From Pseudomonas furukawaii (GTDB lineage: Bacteria; Pseudomonadota; Gammaproteobacteria; Pseudomonadales; Pseudomonadaceae), in NCBI RefSeq assembly GCF_002355475.1, contig NZ_AP014862.1, positions 5,828,001 to 5,892,000 of the forward strand: a stretch of DNA of 64,000 nucleotides, in the 5' to 3' direction. A program made the translations under genes and the position numbers. This document shows positions 18,995 to 27,195 of this stretch, piece by piece. Below the pieces are notes generated by a model that saw only the letters and a program-made list of their open reading frames with translations, made no database searches and was not told the DNA's origin. Numbering within the stretch: the stretch's first letter is position 1; each line of letters starts with the position of its first letter.

Positions 18995-19266
18995 TGACCC
19001 GCACCGTGATGTGCCGCAAATTCAAAGAGGAACTGCCGGGCCTGGAGCGGCCGCCGTACCCGGGCGCCAAGGGCGAGGACATCTTCAACAACGTCTCGAA
19101 GAAAGCCTGGGATGAATGGCAGAGCCACCAGACCATGCTGATCAACGAGCGTCGCCTGAACATGATGAACGCCGAGGACCGCAAGTTCCTCCAGGCCGAA
19201 ATGGACAAGTTCCTCTCCGGCGAGGAATACGCCCAGGCCGAGGGCTATGTGCCCCCAAGCGCGTAA
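18994..19266 (+). CDS. yggX: Fe(2+)-trafficking protein YggX
   Basis: 90-aa protein linked to iron trafficking and protection of Fe-S clusters. Begins [17 protein letters not shown] with the conserved Cys7, followed by [14 protein letters not shown] and [10 protein letters not shown]. The ATG overlaps the mutY stop (TGATG); AGGAG at 18982-18986 fits this start rather than the GTG three bases upstream. The pairing of mutY (an Fe-S enzyme) with yggX is conserved. Confidence 0.96.
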
Positions 19267-19342
19267 CCGCCCGTAATAACTAAATTTTTTTTCAGAAGGG
19301 TGTTGACGAGGGGCCGGCAAATCCGTCTAATAGCGCCCCGTT

Positions 19343-19418
19343 GCCCAGGTAGCTCAGTCGGTAGAGCAGGGGATTGAAAATCCCCGTGTCGGCGGTTCGA
19401 TTCCGTCCCTGGGCACCA
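19343..19418 (+). tRNA. tRNA-Phe (GAA)
   Basis: 76 nt with encoded CCA. Acceptor GCCCAGG/CCTGGGC, D arm AGCTCAGTCGGTAGAGC, anticodon stem GGGGA/TCCCC with loop TTGAAAA (anticodon GAA at 19376-19378), T-arm GGTTCGATTCC. Full cloverleaf. Confidence 0.98.
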
Positions 19419-19432
19419 CTAATACCGTCAAG

Positions 19433-19461
19433 AAGCCCCAGCCAAGCGCTGGGGCTTTTTG
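19433..19461 (+). terminator. Terminator of tRNA-Phe
   Basis: Ten-bp stem AAGCCCCAGC/GCTGGGGCTT with loop CAAGC followed by TTT-G-TTTT. Confidence 0.9.
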
Positions 19462-19788
19462 TTTTCGGCGCTCGCAGGCGGCGCCGGACAAAGCGCATGG
19501 CCCTGCACCACGATTTGCCCCCTCCATCGGCCTCTCACACTAAGCGGCTGATTCATAAAGAGAAAGCGCAATACAGGCGACCGCCACCGGGAAAAACGCC
19601 GGAGCAGCCTGTTTCCGCGACTTTTTAGCCACCGCGACAAGCAACTGTAGCGATGCGACAACCTGCCACGCCGGGCCGCTCCAAGGGCCTCCCCACGCTT
19701 GGCGCGTGGCAAAGCGCTATGCTAGCTTCCCCCTCGCCAGGAAGGCCGCCCCACCGCCAGAGTGCCCCGAAAAACAAGAGGATCCCCC
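19462..19788. other. Intergenic region upstream of the amino-acid ABC operon
   Basis: 327 bp without a credible gene. It should hold the promoter of the downstream transport operon; no box could be assigned with confidence. The stretch around 19545-19630 is lower in GC (ATTCATAAAGAGAAAG, GACTTTTTAG), the usual look of a promoter region. Confidence 0.5.
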
Positions 19789-20562
19789 ATGGCCCAAGCC
19801 ACGCCAGCGCTTGAAATTCGCAACCTTCACAAACGCTACGGCGAACTCGAAGTGCTCAAGGGCATCTCCCTCACCGCCAAAGACGGTGATGTGATCTCGA
19901 TCCTCGGCTCCTCCGGCTCCGGCAAGTCCACCTTCCTGCGCTGCATCAACCTGCTGGAGAACCCCCATGAAGGGCAGATCCTCGTAGCAGGTGAAGAACT
20001 CAAGCTGAAGAAGAGCCGCAACGGCGAACTGGTCGCAGCCGACAACCGGCAGATCAATCGCATGCGCAGCGAGATCGGCTTCGTCTTCCAGAACTTCAAC
20101 CTCTGGCCGCACATGTCGGTGCTCGACAACATCATCGAAGCGCCACGCCGCGTGCTGGGCCAGAGCAAGGCCGAGGCCACCGAGATCGCCGAAGCCCTGC
20201 TGGCCAAGGTCGGCATCGCCGACAAGCGCCACGTCTATCCGACCCAGCTCTCCGGTGGCCAGCAGCAGCGCGCGGCCATCGCCCGCACCCTGGCCATGCA
20301 GCCCAAGGTCATCCTCTTCGATGAGCCCACCTCGGCGCTGGACCCGGAAATGGTACAAGAAGTGCTTAACGTGATCCGCGCGCTGGCCGAGGAAGGCCGC
20401 ACCATGCTGCTGGTCACCCACGAAATGAACTTCGCCCGCAACGTCTCCAGCGAAGTGGTGTTCCTGCACCAGGGGCTGGTGGAGGAACAGGGACCGCCGG
20501 CCCAGGTATTTGACAACCCGCAATCGGCGCGCTGTAAACAGTTCATGTCCAGCAATCGCTAA
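19789..20562 (+). CDS. Polar amino-acid ABC transporter, ATP-binding protein (HisP/GlnQ class)
   Basis: 257-aa cytoplasmic ATPase. Walker A GSSGSGKST, Q-loop FQNFNLWPHM, signature LSGGQQQRAAIAR, Walker B VILFDEPTSALDP and the H-loop VTHEMNFAR. Asn-rich HisP-like insertion KSRNGELVAADNRQINRMR suggests the histidine/lysine/arginine/ornithine subgroup. Start MAQATPALEIRNLHKRYG is preferred over an upstream ATG. First of four cotranscribed genes. Confidence 0.94.
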   Translation: MAQATPALEIRNLHKRYGELEVLKGISLTAKDGDVISILGSSGSGKSTFLRCINLLENPHEGQILVAGEELKLKKSRNGELVAADNRQINRMRSEIGFVFQNFNLWPHMSVLDNIIEAPRRVLGQSKAEATEIAEALLAKVGIADKRHVYPTQLSGGQQQRAAIARTLAMQPKVILFDEPTSALDPEMVQEVLNVIRALAEEGRTMLLVTHEMNFARNVSSEVVFLHQGLVEEQGPPAQVFDNPQSARCKQFMSSNR

Positions 20563-20581
20563 AACACGGAGCAATGTCGCA

Positions 20582-21334
20582 ATGAAGAACTACAAGAAGA
20601 TTCTGCTGGCTGCGGCCGCCACCCTGGCTTTCGGCAGCAGCGCCATCGCCGCCGAGAAGCTGAAGATCGGCACCGAAGGCGCCTACCCGCCCTTCAACCT
20701 GATCGACGCCAGTGGCCAGGTCGGCGGCTTCGACGTGGAGATCGCCCAGGCGCTCTGCGCCAAGATGAAGGCCGAATGCGAAGTGGTGACCTCCGACTGG
20801 GACGGCATCATCCCCGCCCTGAACGCCAAGAAGTTCGACTTCCTCGCCGCCTCCATGTCCATCACCGAGGAGCGCAAGCAGGCCGTCGACTTCACCGACC
20901 CCTACTACACCAACAAGCTGCAGTTCATCTCCGCCAAGGGCAATGACTTCAAGACCGACAAGGCCAGCCTGAAAGGCAAGGTCATCGGCGCCCAGCGTGC
21001 GACCATCGCCGGCACCTGGCTGGAAGACAACATGGCCGACGTGGTGGACATCAAGCTCTACGACACCCAGGAGAACGCCTACCTCGACCTGTCCTCGGGC
21101 CGCCTCGATGGCGTCCTGGCCGACAAGTTCGTGAACTGGGAATGGCTGAAGAGCGATGCCGGCAAGGACTTCGAGTTCAAGGGCGACCCTGTGTTCGACA
21201 ACGACAAGATCGCCATCGCCGTGCGCAAGGGCGATCCTCTGCGCGAGAGGCTGAACACCGCACTGAAGGAAATCGTTGCTGACGGTACCTACAAGAAGAT
21301 CAACGACAAGTACTTCCCCTTCAGCATCTATTGA
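20582..21334 (+). CDS. Basic/polar amino-acid ABC transporter, periplasmic binding protein
   Basis: 250 aa with signal peptide ~1-23 (ending SSAIAA) and the SBP_bac_3 fold: LKIGTEGAYPPFNLID, VGGFDVEIAQALC, DGIIPALNAKKFDFLAASMS (binding-site loop), TAxx-type IGAQRATIAGTW, DLSSGRLDGVLAD. The sequence groups with lysine/arginine/ornithine/histidine-binding proteins. It lies 19 bases after the ATPase gene; permeases follow. Confidence 0.93.
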   Translation: MKNYKKILLAAAATLAFGSSAIAAEKLKIGTEGAYPPFNLIDASGQVGGFDVEIAQALCAKMKAECEVVTSDWDGIIPALNAKKFDFLAASMSITEERKQAVDFTDPYYTNKLQFISAKGNDFKTDKASLKGKVIGAQRATIAGTWLEDNMADVVDIKLYDTQENAYLDLSSGRLDGVLADKFVNWEWLKSDAGKDFEFKGDPVFDNDKIAIAVRKGDPLRERLNTALKEIVADGTYKKINDKYFPFSIY

Positions 21335-21382
21335 CCTGCCCATCCGGTGTCGCCCGACGGCGGCACCGGATCCTGAGCTCCC

Positions 21383-22078
21383 ATGACCCTAGACCTCCAC
21401 GGATTCGGCCCGGCCCTGGCCGCGGGCACCCTCATGACCATCAAGCTGGCCCTTTCGGCGCTGGCGGTGGGACTGGTGCTCGGCCTGCTCGGCGCACTGG
21501 CCAGAACGTCGCCCTACAAGCCGCTGCAGTGGCTCGGCGGCACCTACTCCACCATCGTGCGCGGCGTGCCCGAACTGCTCTGGGTCCTGCTGATCTACTT
21601 CGGCACGGTGAACATGATGCGCGCCCTGGGCGAGTGGCTCGGCATACCCGACCTCGAACTCAGCGCCTTCGCCGCCGGCACCATCGCCCTCGGCCTGTGC
21701 TTCGGCTCCTACGCCACCGAAGTGTTCCGTGGCGCCATCCTCGCCATTCCCAAGGGGCACCGGGAGGCCGGCATGGCCTTGGGCCTGTCGAAAGGCCGCA
21801 TCCTCTGGCGCCTGATCCTGCCGCAGATGTGGCGTATCGCCCTGCCGGGCCTCGGCAACCTGTTCATGATCCTGATGAAGGACACCGCGCTGGTGTCGGT
21901 GATCGGTCTCGAAGAGATCATGCGCCGCTCGCAGATCGCCGTGACCGCCAGCAAGGAACCCTTCACCTTCTACATGGTGGCCGCCTTCATCTACCTGGGC
22001 CTGACCATCCTCGCGATGATCGGCATGCACTGGCTTGAGAAGCGCGCGGGCCGTGGCTTCAAGCGGAGCGCAGCATGA
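21383..22078 (+). CDS. Amino-acid ABC transporter permease (HisQ-like)
   Basis: 231-aa inner-membrane subunit of the HisMQ/GlnP class, about five hydrophobic helices, with the ATPase-coupling EAA loop (GHREAGMALGLSKGRILWRLILPQMWRI, conserved Gly at ALGL). It starts 48 bases after the binding-protein stop and its own stop overlaps the second permease by four bases. Confidence 0.93.
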   Translation: MTLDLHGFGPALAAGTLMTIKLALSALAVGLVLGLLGALARTSPYKPLQWLGGTYSTIVRGVPELLWVLLIYFGTVNMMRALGEWLGIPDLELSAFAAGTIALGLCFGSYATEVFRGAILAIPKGHREAGMALGLSKGRILWRLILPQMWRIALPGLGNLFMILMKDTALVSVIGLEEIMRRSQIAVTASKEPFTFYMVAAFIYLGLTILAMIGMHWLEKRAGRGFKRSAA

Positions 22079-22764
22079 ACTGGGAAGTGATCCTCAAATA
22101 CCTGCCGCAACTGGCGCAGGGCGCCATCCTCACCCTGGAACTGGTCGCCATCGCCGTCGTCGCCGGCCTGATCCTGGCCCTGCCCATGGGCATCGCCCGC
22201 GCCTCGCGCCACTGGTACGTCCGCGCCCTGCCCTACGGCTACATCTTCTTCTTCCGCGGCACGCCGCTGCTGGTGCAGCTGTTCCTGGTCTACTACGGCC
22301 TGGCCCAGTTCGACGCCGTGCGCAAGGGACCGCTCTGGGTCTACCTGCGGGACCCCTTCTGGTGCGCGGTCATCACCATGACGCTGCACACCGCGGCCTA
22401 CATCGCGGAGATCCTCCGGGGCGCCATCCAGGCCGTCCCCCCGGGCGAGATCGAGGCCGCACGCGCCCTGGGCATGTCCCGCGCGCAGGCGCTGTTCTAC
22501 ATCATCCTGCCTCGCGCGGCGCGCATCGGCCTGCCGGCCTACAGCAACGAAGTGATCCTGATGATCAAGGCCAGCGCCCTGGCCAGCACCGTGACGCTGC
22601 TGGAGCTCACCGGCATGGCCCGGACCATCATTGCCCGCACCTACCTGCCGGTGGAGATCTTCTTCGCCGCCGGCCTGTTCTACCTGCTGATGACCTACGT
22701 ACTGGTCCAGGCCTTCCGCCAGCTCGAGCGCAAGCTCCGGGTGGACGCCCTGCAAGGCCGCTGA
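22075..22764 (+). CDS. Amino-acid ABC transporter permease (HisM-like)
   Basis: 229 aa, same family as the preceding permease; EAA loop visible as EIEAARALGMSRAQALFYIILP. Heterodimer partner of the upstream gene, coupled by an ATGA overlap. Together with the ATPase and binding protein it makes a complete importer for basic/polar amino acids. Confidence 0.93.
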   Translation: MNWEVILKYLPQLAQGAILTLELVAIAVVAGLILALPMGIARASRHWYVRALPYGYIFFFRGTPLLVQLFLVYYGLAQFDAVRKGPLWVYLRDPFWCAVITMTLHTAAYIAEILRGAIQAVPPGEIEAARALGMSRAQALFYIILPRAARIGLPAYSNEVILMIKASALASTVTLLELTGMARTIIARTYLPVEIFFAAGLFYLLMTYVLVQAFRQLERKLRVDALQGR

Positions 22765-22852
22765 GCCCCGCACCGCTCCTCGCCGGCAAGGTGAGGAGCG
22801 GTGACGCCGGTGATATCATCGGCGCCCTCCTCCACCCCGCCGCTCCACCAGC

Positions 22853-24067
22853 ATGATCAGCCCACCCCCCCTCCAGGGCCCGCAACTGCGGGAACGATTC
22901 GACGCCCTGGACAGTTTCCTTCTCCAGCACCAGTACCTCTGGCGGCCCGCGCCGTTCACCGAGCTGGAACTGCCCTGGGAAACCCGCCACCCGGAGCTGG
23001 CGCGCTGGCTGCGCGCCCGCTCCCTGGAGGAGGCGGACGCCATTCACAATCACCCGGAGCGATTGCCGGCGCCGGCACCTTATCCACAACTGGCGGAACG
23101 CTCCGCCAGCTTGAGCGAAGTGGTGCCGCTGCCGGTCGCGCGCAGCGAATCGATCCCCACGGCATTCACCCTCGATGTCCCAGGCCGCAAGTGGGAACAG
23201 ATCGAGGCCTTCGCCAGTCGCCTCGCGTTCCGGCAGCCCCCCGCCCACTGGCTGGACTGGTGCTCCGGCAAGGGGCATCTGGGACGGCGCCTGGCCCATG
23301 ACGGCACCCCGCTCACCTGCATCGAACTGGACCCGCAACTGGTGGAGAGCGGCCAGGCATTGAGCCTGCGCCTCGGCCTCGACGCCCGTCACCGGCAGCA
23401 GGACGCACTGGCTGACGACGCCATCGCGCAGATCCGTCCCGAGCACACGCCGGTCGCCCTGCATGCCTGCGGCGATCTCCATGTACGCCTGATGCAGTTG
23501 GCCAGCACCCTCGGCTGCCGGCAACTGGCCGTGGCGCCCTGCTGCTACAACCGCATCCAGGTGCCGCATTACCAGCCGCTCTCCGCAGCGGCCGGAGGCT
23601 CGGCCCTGCGCCTCAGCCAGGCCGACCTGCGCCTGCCCCTGAGCGAGACCGTCACGGCCGGCGCCCGGGTTCGCCGCCAGCGCGATCAGTCCATGGCCCG
23701 GCGACTGGCATTCGATCTACTGCAACGGGAGTTGACCGGAGAGGACCGCTACCTGCCTGTTCCCTCGCTCGCCAGCAGTTGGCTGGACAAACCATTCGCC
23801 CGCTATTGCCGGGACCTCTGCGCACTCAGGCAACTGCCGGCCCCCGCCGAACGGGACTGGCAAGCACTGGAAACCGCCGGCTGGCATCGCCTGGCCCAGG
23901 TGCGCAACCTGGAGCTGCCCCGAAGCCTGTTCCGCCGCCCGCTGGAACTCTGGCTCCTCCTGGACCGGGCCCTCTTTCTGGAAGAACAGGGCTACCAGGT
24001 CAGGCTGGGCAGCTTCTGCGATGTCCGCCTGACTCCCCGAAACATCCTGCTGCTGGCGGAGCGCTGA
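22853..24067 (+). CDS. SAM-dependent methyltransferase (Methyltransf_32-like)
   Basis: 404 aa. N-terminal ~120 residues have no motif recognised; then a class I methyltransferase core: LDWCSGKGHLGRRLA (SAM-binding motif I), LTCIELDPQLVESG (motif II acidic residue), VALHACGDLHVRL and LAVAPCCYNRI. The HACGDL plus PCCYN pair is typical of the family. Substrate unknown (rRNA or protein are both possible). It lies 88 bases after the permease and could be transcribed separately. Confidence 0.85.
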   Translation: MISPPPLQGPQLRERFDALDSFLLQHQYLWRPAPFTELELPWETRHPELARWLRARSLEEADAIHNHPERLPAPAPYPQLAERSASLSEVVPLPVARSESIPTAFTLDVPGRKWEQIEAFASRLAFRQPPAHWLDWCSGKGHLGRRLAHDGTPLTCIELDPQLVESGQALSLRLGLDARHRQQDALADDAIAQIRPEHTPVALHACGDLHVRLMQLASTLGCRQLAVAPCCYNRIQVPHYQPLSAAAGGSALRLSQADLRLPLSETVTAGARVRRQRDQSMARRLAFDLLQRELTGEDRYLPVPSLASSWLDKPFARYCRDLCALRQLPAPAERDWQALETAGWHRLAQVRNLELPRSLFRRPLELWLLLDRALFLEEQGYQVRLGSFCDVRLTPRNILLLAER

Positions 24068-24068
24068 G

Positions 24069-24093
24069 GTTACCCACAGAAGCTGTGGATAAC
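24069..24093. other. Inverted pair of DnaA-box-like sequences / hairpin
   Basis: GTTACCCACAG and CTGTGGATAAC separated by AAG, two bases after the methyltransferase stop. TTATCCACA (24084-24092, minus orientation) is a perfect DnaA box and TTACCCACA (24070-24078) has one mismatch. As RNA it is a 10-of-11 bp hairpin followed by CTTTGTT, so a weak terminator is the simpler reading. Confidence 0.45.
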
Positions 24094-24137
24094 TTTGTTG
24101 ATTAAATCTGGGCAGATTCCCGCAATGGACTGCCCAT

Positions 24138-24164
24138 CAGCTTTCGAAAGGCTGGACATTTTTT
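24138..24164 (+). terminator. Possible terminator behind the methyltransferase gene
   Basis: CAGCTTTCGAAAGGCTG stem (one wobble pair) followed by GGACATTTTTTG. Located 71 bases after the stop codon, in a 292-bp gene-free stretch that otherwise holds only the DnaA-like palindrome and the tRNA-Thr promoter. Confidence 0.55.
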
Positions 24165-24359
24165 GCTCAACGGCCCCGCCACCAATGAAATCAAGGGTTT
24201 GCACAATACCGAGACACAGCGCACAAACCGGAGGCATGAAGGTGCCGGCAATCCTATCCATTGTGCATAAGCATCCGGGCCAGTGGCGCGCGAAAGCCTC
24301 CATCACCCCGTCAGAACGGTTTACTCTGCCTGCCCAATCGCTATAATGCGCGCCTCAAT

Positions 24360-24435
<76 letters not shown>

Positions 24436-24439
24436 TATA

Positions 24440-24474
24440 AACAAAGGCCCGCAGAGATGCGGGCCTTTGTTTTT
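24440..24474 (+). terminator. Terminator of tRNA-Thr
   Basis: Fourteen-bp stem AACAAAGGCCCGCA/TGCGGGCCTTTGTT, loop GAGA, followed by TTT. Confidence 0.93.
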
Positions 24475-24502
24475 GGAAGCTACACGTAACAAGCCACCGT
24501 GA

Positions 24503-24817
24503 AGGTGCTCCACGGATTGGTTTCAGTTCATCGCCTCAGTAGTCGGTTCGCTGGCCTGGCCAGCAGCTGTCGTCGCCCTTGCCTTCCTGGTGCGCGCACC
24601 GCCCACCAAGTTGATCCCGCGACTTCGCACCGTGAAATACGGGGAGCTGCAGCTCAGCCAGCCAGCCGAGGGTTTCCTGTTCCAGTTGGTCTTCGGTCAT
24701 TCGTCTGCCTTACCTGGCGTGGGTATCACAACGATTTGCGCCGGTACTGTTGTACCGGGCTTCGCGGTGATGCGGGATCAGTCATTTCGATCAAGCCAGC
24801 CGCCAAGGCCGGCTTGA
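24503..24817 (+). pseudogene. Remnant of a small mobile-element membrane protein gene
   Basis: Reading from 24503 the frame gives WFQFIASVVGSLAWPAAVVA followed by LAFLVRAPPTKLIPRL and LRTVKYGELQLSQ. This resembles common small proteins of genomic islands (membrane helix, then R-P-L-x-x-L-I-P, then L-K-Y-x-D-L-E-L). No ATG, GTG or TTG lies between the upstream stop (24500-24502) and the conserved part, and the C-terminal half is unlike the family, so it reads as a 5'- and 3'-truncated fragment. It overlaps the 3' end of the Fic gene on the other strand. Confidence 0.45.
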
Positions 24818-25715
24818 GATAGTTCTGGGTAAAGGTGGGGCGATGCGACAAGCCCAGCCGCTGCATCAGCTCGCTGGACTTGAGCGCCACCCCGGGTGGC
24901 AGTGCCTGCAGCAGGCGGACTACTTGATCGGTTACTTGCTCGTTTACTTGATCGCTCTGACCAGCCTCCTGCAGAGCTTGGCGCAACGCAGCCAGCATGA
25001 ACTCCACGAACGGCGTGGCTTCGGCCGCCTGGTCAGCAGCCGCCAGCGCCGTGTAATAGGACTCTTGCTGGTCTCGGATCACCGTCTCCACCGGCAGGTA
25101 GGCCAGCACCGGCCGCCACTGGCTGAGGATCAGGGTCTGCCACAAACGCCCCATGCGCCCGTTACCGTCGGCGAAGGGGTGGATGAATTCGAACTCATAA
25201 TGGAACACACAACTGGCGATCAGCGGATGCCAGTCACTGGCGCCGAGCCAGCGCAGCAGATCCCGCATCAAAGAGGCGACTCGACTGGCCGGCGGCGCCA
25301 TGTGCAGCAAACGGCCCTCGCGGTAGATACCGACACCGCCCTGGCGATAACGTCCGGCGTCATCAATCAGCCCCTGCATCAGCAGCGCATGAGCAGCCAG
25401 CAGATCGGCCTGTCGTTGTTGCTGCCAGCCAGGCATGGCGTCATAGGCAGCGAAGGCATTACGCACTTCCTGAATTTCTCGCGGCAGCCCCAGCACCCGC
25501 TTGCCATCGAGCACCGCCGTGACCTGTTCGACGCTCAGGGTGTTGTTCTCGATGGCCAACGAAGCCTGAATAGTGCGAATGCGATTGCCCCGGCGCAGCT
25601 GCGGCGTCAGCGCCTCACTGCGCTGCGCAGTCAGCCGCCCGACCTGTTCACTGATCTCGGCGACCAGAGCCAGCATCTGGGGTGTCAGGGTCAACGGCGG
25701 CTGGTAGCGCTTCAT
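24726..25715 (-). CDS. Class II Fic protein (AMPylase) with C-terminal winged helix
   Basis: 329 aa. The Fic active site HPFADGNGRMGR (HxFxxGNGRxxR) is intact, with the flap strand GVGIYREGRLLHMAPPAS. An inhibitory-helix motif SLAIENN ((S/T)xxxE(G/N)) precedes it at ~residue 52, so it is class II with intramolecular autoinhibition. A C-terminal domain (DQVNEQVTDQVVRLL..., then ELMQRLGLSHRPTFTQNYLKPAL) looks like a winged helix. Such proteins AMPylate target proteins and may autoregulate. Its start overlaps the stop of the upstream frame (ATGA). Accessory, probably horizontally acquired. Confidence 0.88.
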   Translation of the reverse strand: MKRYQPPLTLTPQMLALVAEISEQVGRLTAQRSEALTPQLRRGNRIRTIQASLAIENNTLSVEQVTAVLDGKRVLGLPREIQEVRNAFAAYDAMPGWQQQRQADLLAAHALLMQGLIDDAGRYRQGGVGIYREGRLLHMAPPASRVASLMRDLLRWLGASDWHPLIASCVFHYEFEFIHPFADGNGRMGRLWQTLILSQWRPVLAYLPVETVIRDQQESYYTALAAADQAAEATPFVEFMLAALRQALQEAGQSDQVNEQVTDQVVRLLQALPPGVALKSSELMQRLGLSHRPTFTQNYLKPALAAGLIEMTDPASPRSPVQQYRRKSL

Positions 25716-26126
25716 GCACTCAGCTCCATCGGGGCTTGAAGGTTCGCTTGATACCCTAGCGGAAGACCCACTGTTTCTGCGTCCACCAGAGAGTCCGCAT
25801 CCAGGTCAAAGGGCAACACCCACAGGCTCATGTCGTCGCCGAAATCGAAAGCCGGCAACGACCTTTGCAGCCCCGACCAATAGGGGTAAATCAGCACCAG
25901 CCTGGGTACACCTGACCGCACCACTCCGGTCCCGCCCCTTGGCCAGCACGCCTTCCTCGATCAGGCCGTCACGCGCCGCCCAGAAAACGTACTCGGTCAG
26001 TTGCGGGATTTGCCCACGCACACGTTCCAGAAGGGATTGGTTGCCAGTGGTGTTGCCATCTACCGGCACCGCTGCGAGCAAGGCAGCGCGCAGGTCGTTG
26101 AGGTCAGTCATGTACTGCTCCATCAC
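25712..26126 (-). pseudogene. Probable frameshifted partner gene of the Fic locus
   Basis: Two overlapping minus-strand frames look like one broken gene. The upstream frame (from 26126 or 26111) gives DLRAALLAAVPVDGNTTGNQ, then FWAARDGLIEEGVLAKGRDR, a winged-helix-like pattern seen at the N-termini of some N-6 methylase-related proteins. After ~25920 the plausible continuation moves to the other frame (GLQRSLPAFDFGDDMSLWVL ... QAPMELSA), which ends in the ATGA shared with the Fic start. Function not recognised. It could instead be two genuine overlapping genes; the frameshift reading is an inference. Confidence 0.4.
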
Positions 26127-26335
26127 CAGTACGCAGCAATGGCTGCGCCTTGAGCATTCAAAATACGTCTATCGGGTGAAAGGTTCGTCAATCACAGGCA
26201 GGTCAGGGCATCAAACGCCTGCACCGCCTCAGACTCCCTGGACCGAGGCGCCAGAAAGCGAAGAATGCCGCATTATCCTTGTGGAATACGCCGTTTGCAC
26301 GGGCGTTCTGTGCCCTGAATCCGTCCACTTATCAA

Positions 26336-26431
26336 CTAGTCATCCCAGCGATCATCCTTGTCCAGATCGCGGTCTTCGGCCTGGACGAATGCGCCGAGCG
26401 TCAAGGCCAGCAGCAGGACGAGCGTGCGCAT
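26336..26431 (-). CDS. Putative 31-aa secreted peptide behind rmuC
   Basis: Starts one base after the rmuC stop (GAGGAGGTATGAGATG gives a strong ribosome binding site overlapping the rmuC end). It begins MRTLVLLLALTLGAFVQA, a textbook signal sequence, and then has only the 13-residue acidic tail EDRDLDKDDRWDD. The short mature part is either a real small peptide or the start of a truncated gene. No family recognised. Confidence 0.4.
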   Translation of the reverse strand: MRTLVLLLALTLGAFVQAEDRDLDKDDRWDD

Positions 26432-26432
26432 C

Positions 26433-27011
26433 TCATACCTCCTCGGGCTCCGGCTCGTGTTCGAGCAGGTTGAGCTCAAGATCAGCCCTGTCGCCCCACG
26501 CTTCGGTGATCTCCCCTTTCACTGCCACGCCCAACTGGCGGAAGTCGCTGACCTGTTTGACCAGGTTGCCCTTGCCCTGCACCAGTTGGTCGCAGGCCTT
26601 CCTGTAGGCGTCCTGGGCTTTTTCCAGGCTTTTGCCCACGCCGTCCATGCTGCCGAGGAAAGCGCGCAGCTTGTCGTAGACCTTGGCTACGCGCTCAGCC
26701 AGCTCGGCGGTGTGCTTGTTCTGGTCCTCGAATGGCCACAGTTGGCGCACGATGTTCAGGCTGGTCAGGAGAGTGGTCGGCGTGGCAACCAGCACGTTCT
26801 GCTCGATGGCCTTCTGGAACAGGGTTTCATCCGCCTTGAGCGCCTTGACGAAGGCGGACTCGATCGGCACGAACATGAAGACCATCTCCGGAGCATTCAG
26901 CCCGGGCAGGTCGAAGCAATGCCAGTCGGCAAGCTCCTTGATGCGCTGGCCGACGGCCGCCACATGCTCGCCCAGGGCAGCAAACATCAAAGGCAGCGTG
27001 ACATGCTCACG
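26433..27011 (-). pseudogene. Truncated rmuC (C-terminal third only)
   Basis: RmuC is a DNA-recombination-limiting nuclease-fold protein of ~450 aa. Only ~190 C-terminal residues remain: LPGLNAPEMVFMFVPIESAF, ATPTTLLTSLNIVRQLW, NKHTAELAERVAKVYDKL and GNLVKQVSDFRQLGVAVK. Homology stops near 27011 and the frame continues into unrelated sequence toward rmlB with no N-terminal coiled coil or upstream nuclease part. It is therefore probably non-functional, left at an insertion or deletion boundary next to the rml operon. Confidence 0.75.
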
Positions 27012-27195
27012 CGACAACCACCTTGAAAATCGCCGGCGATGCGAGGCCTTTTTGCATTTCTGGACGACCACAAAGCCCCGCTTGAAACACTCCAATGGGG
27101 AAAAGGAATACAAAAGACGGCTAATATCCAGTCTTGCATCAGGCACTTACTGCCAACACTCTATGCCCCTCCCGCAACAGCCAGGACAATGAGCT

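Noticed and set aside
24095..24346. 83-codon plus-strand frame before tRNA-Thr
   Set aside because: No ribosome binding site, contains the probable terminator, and the product has no recognisable features.
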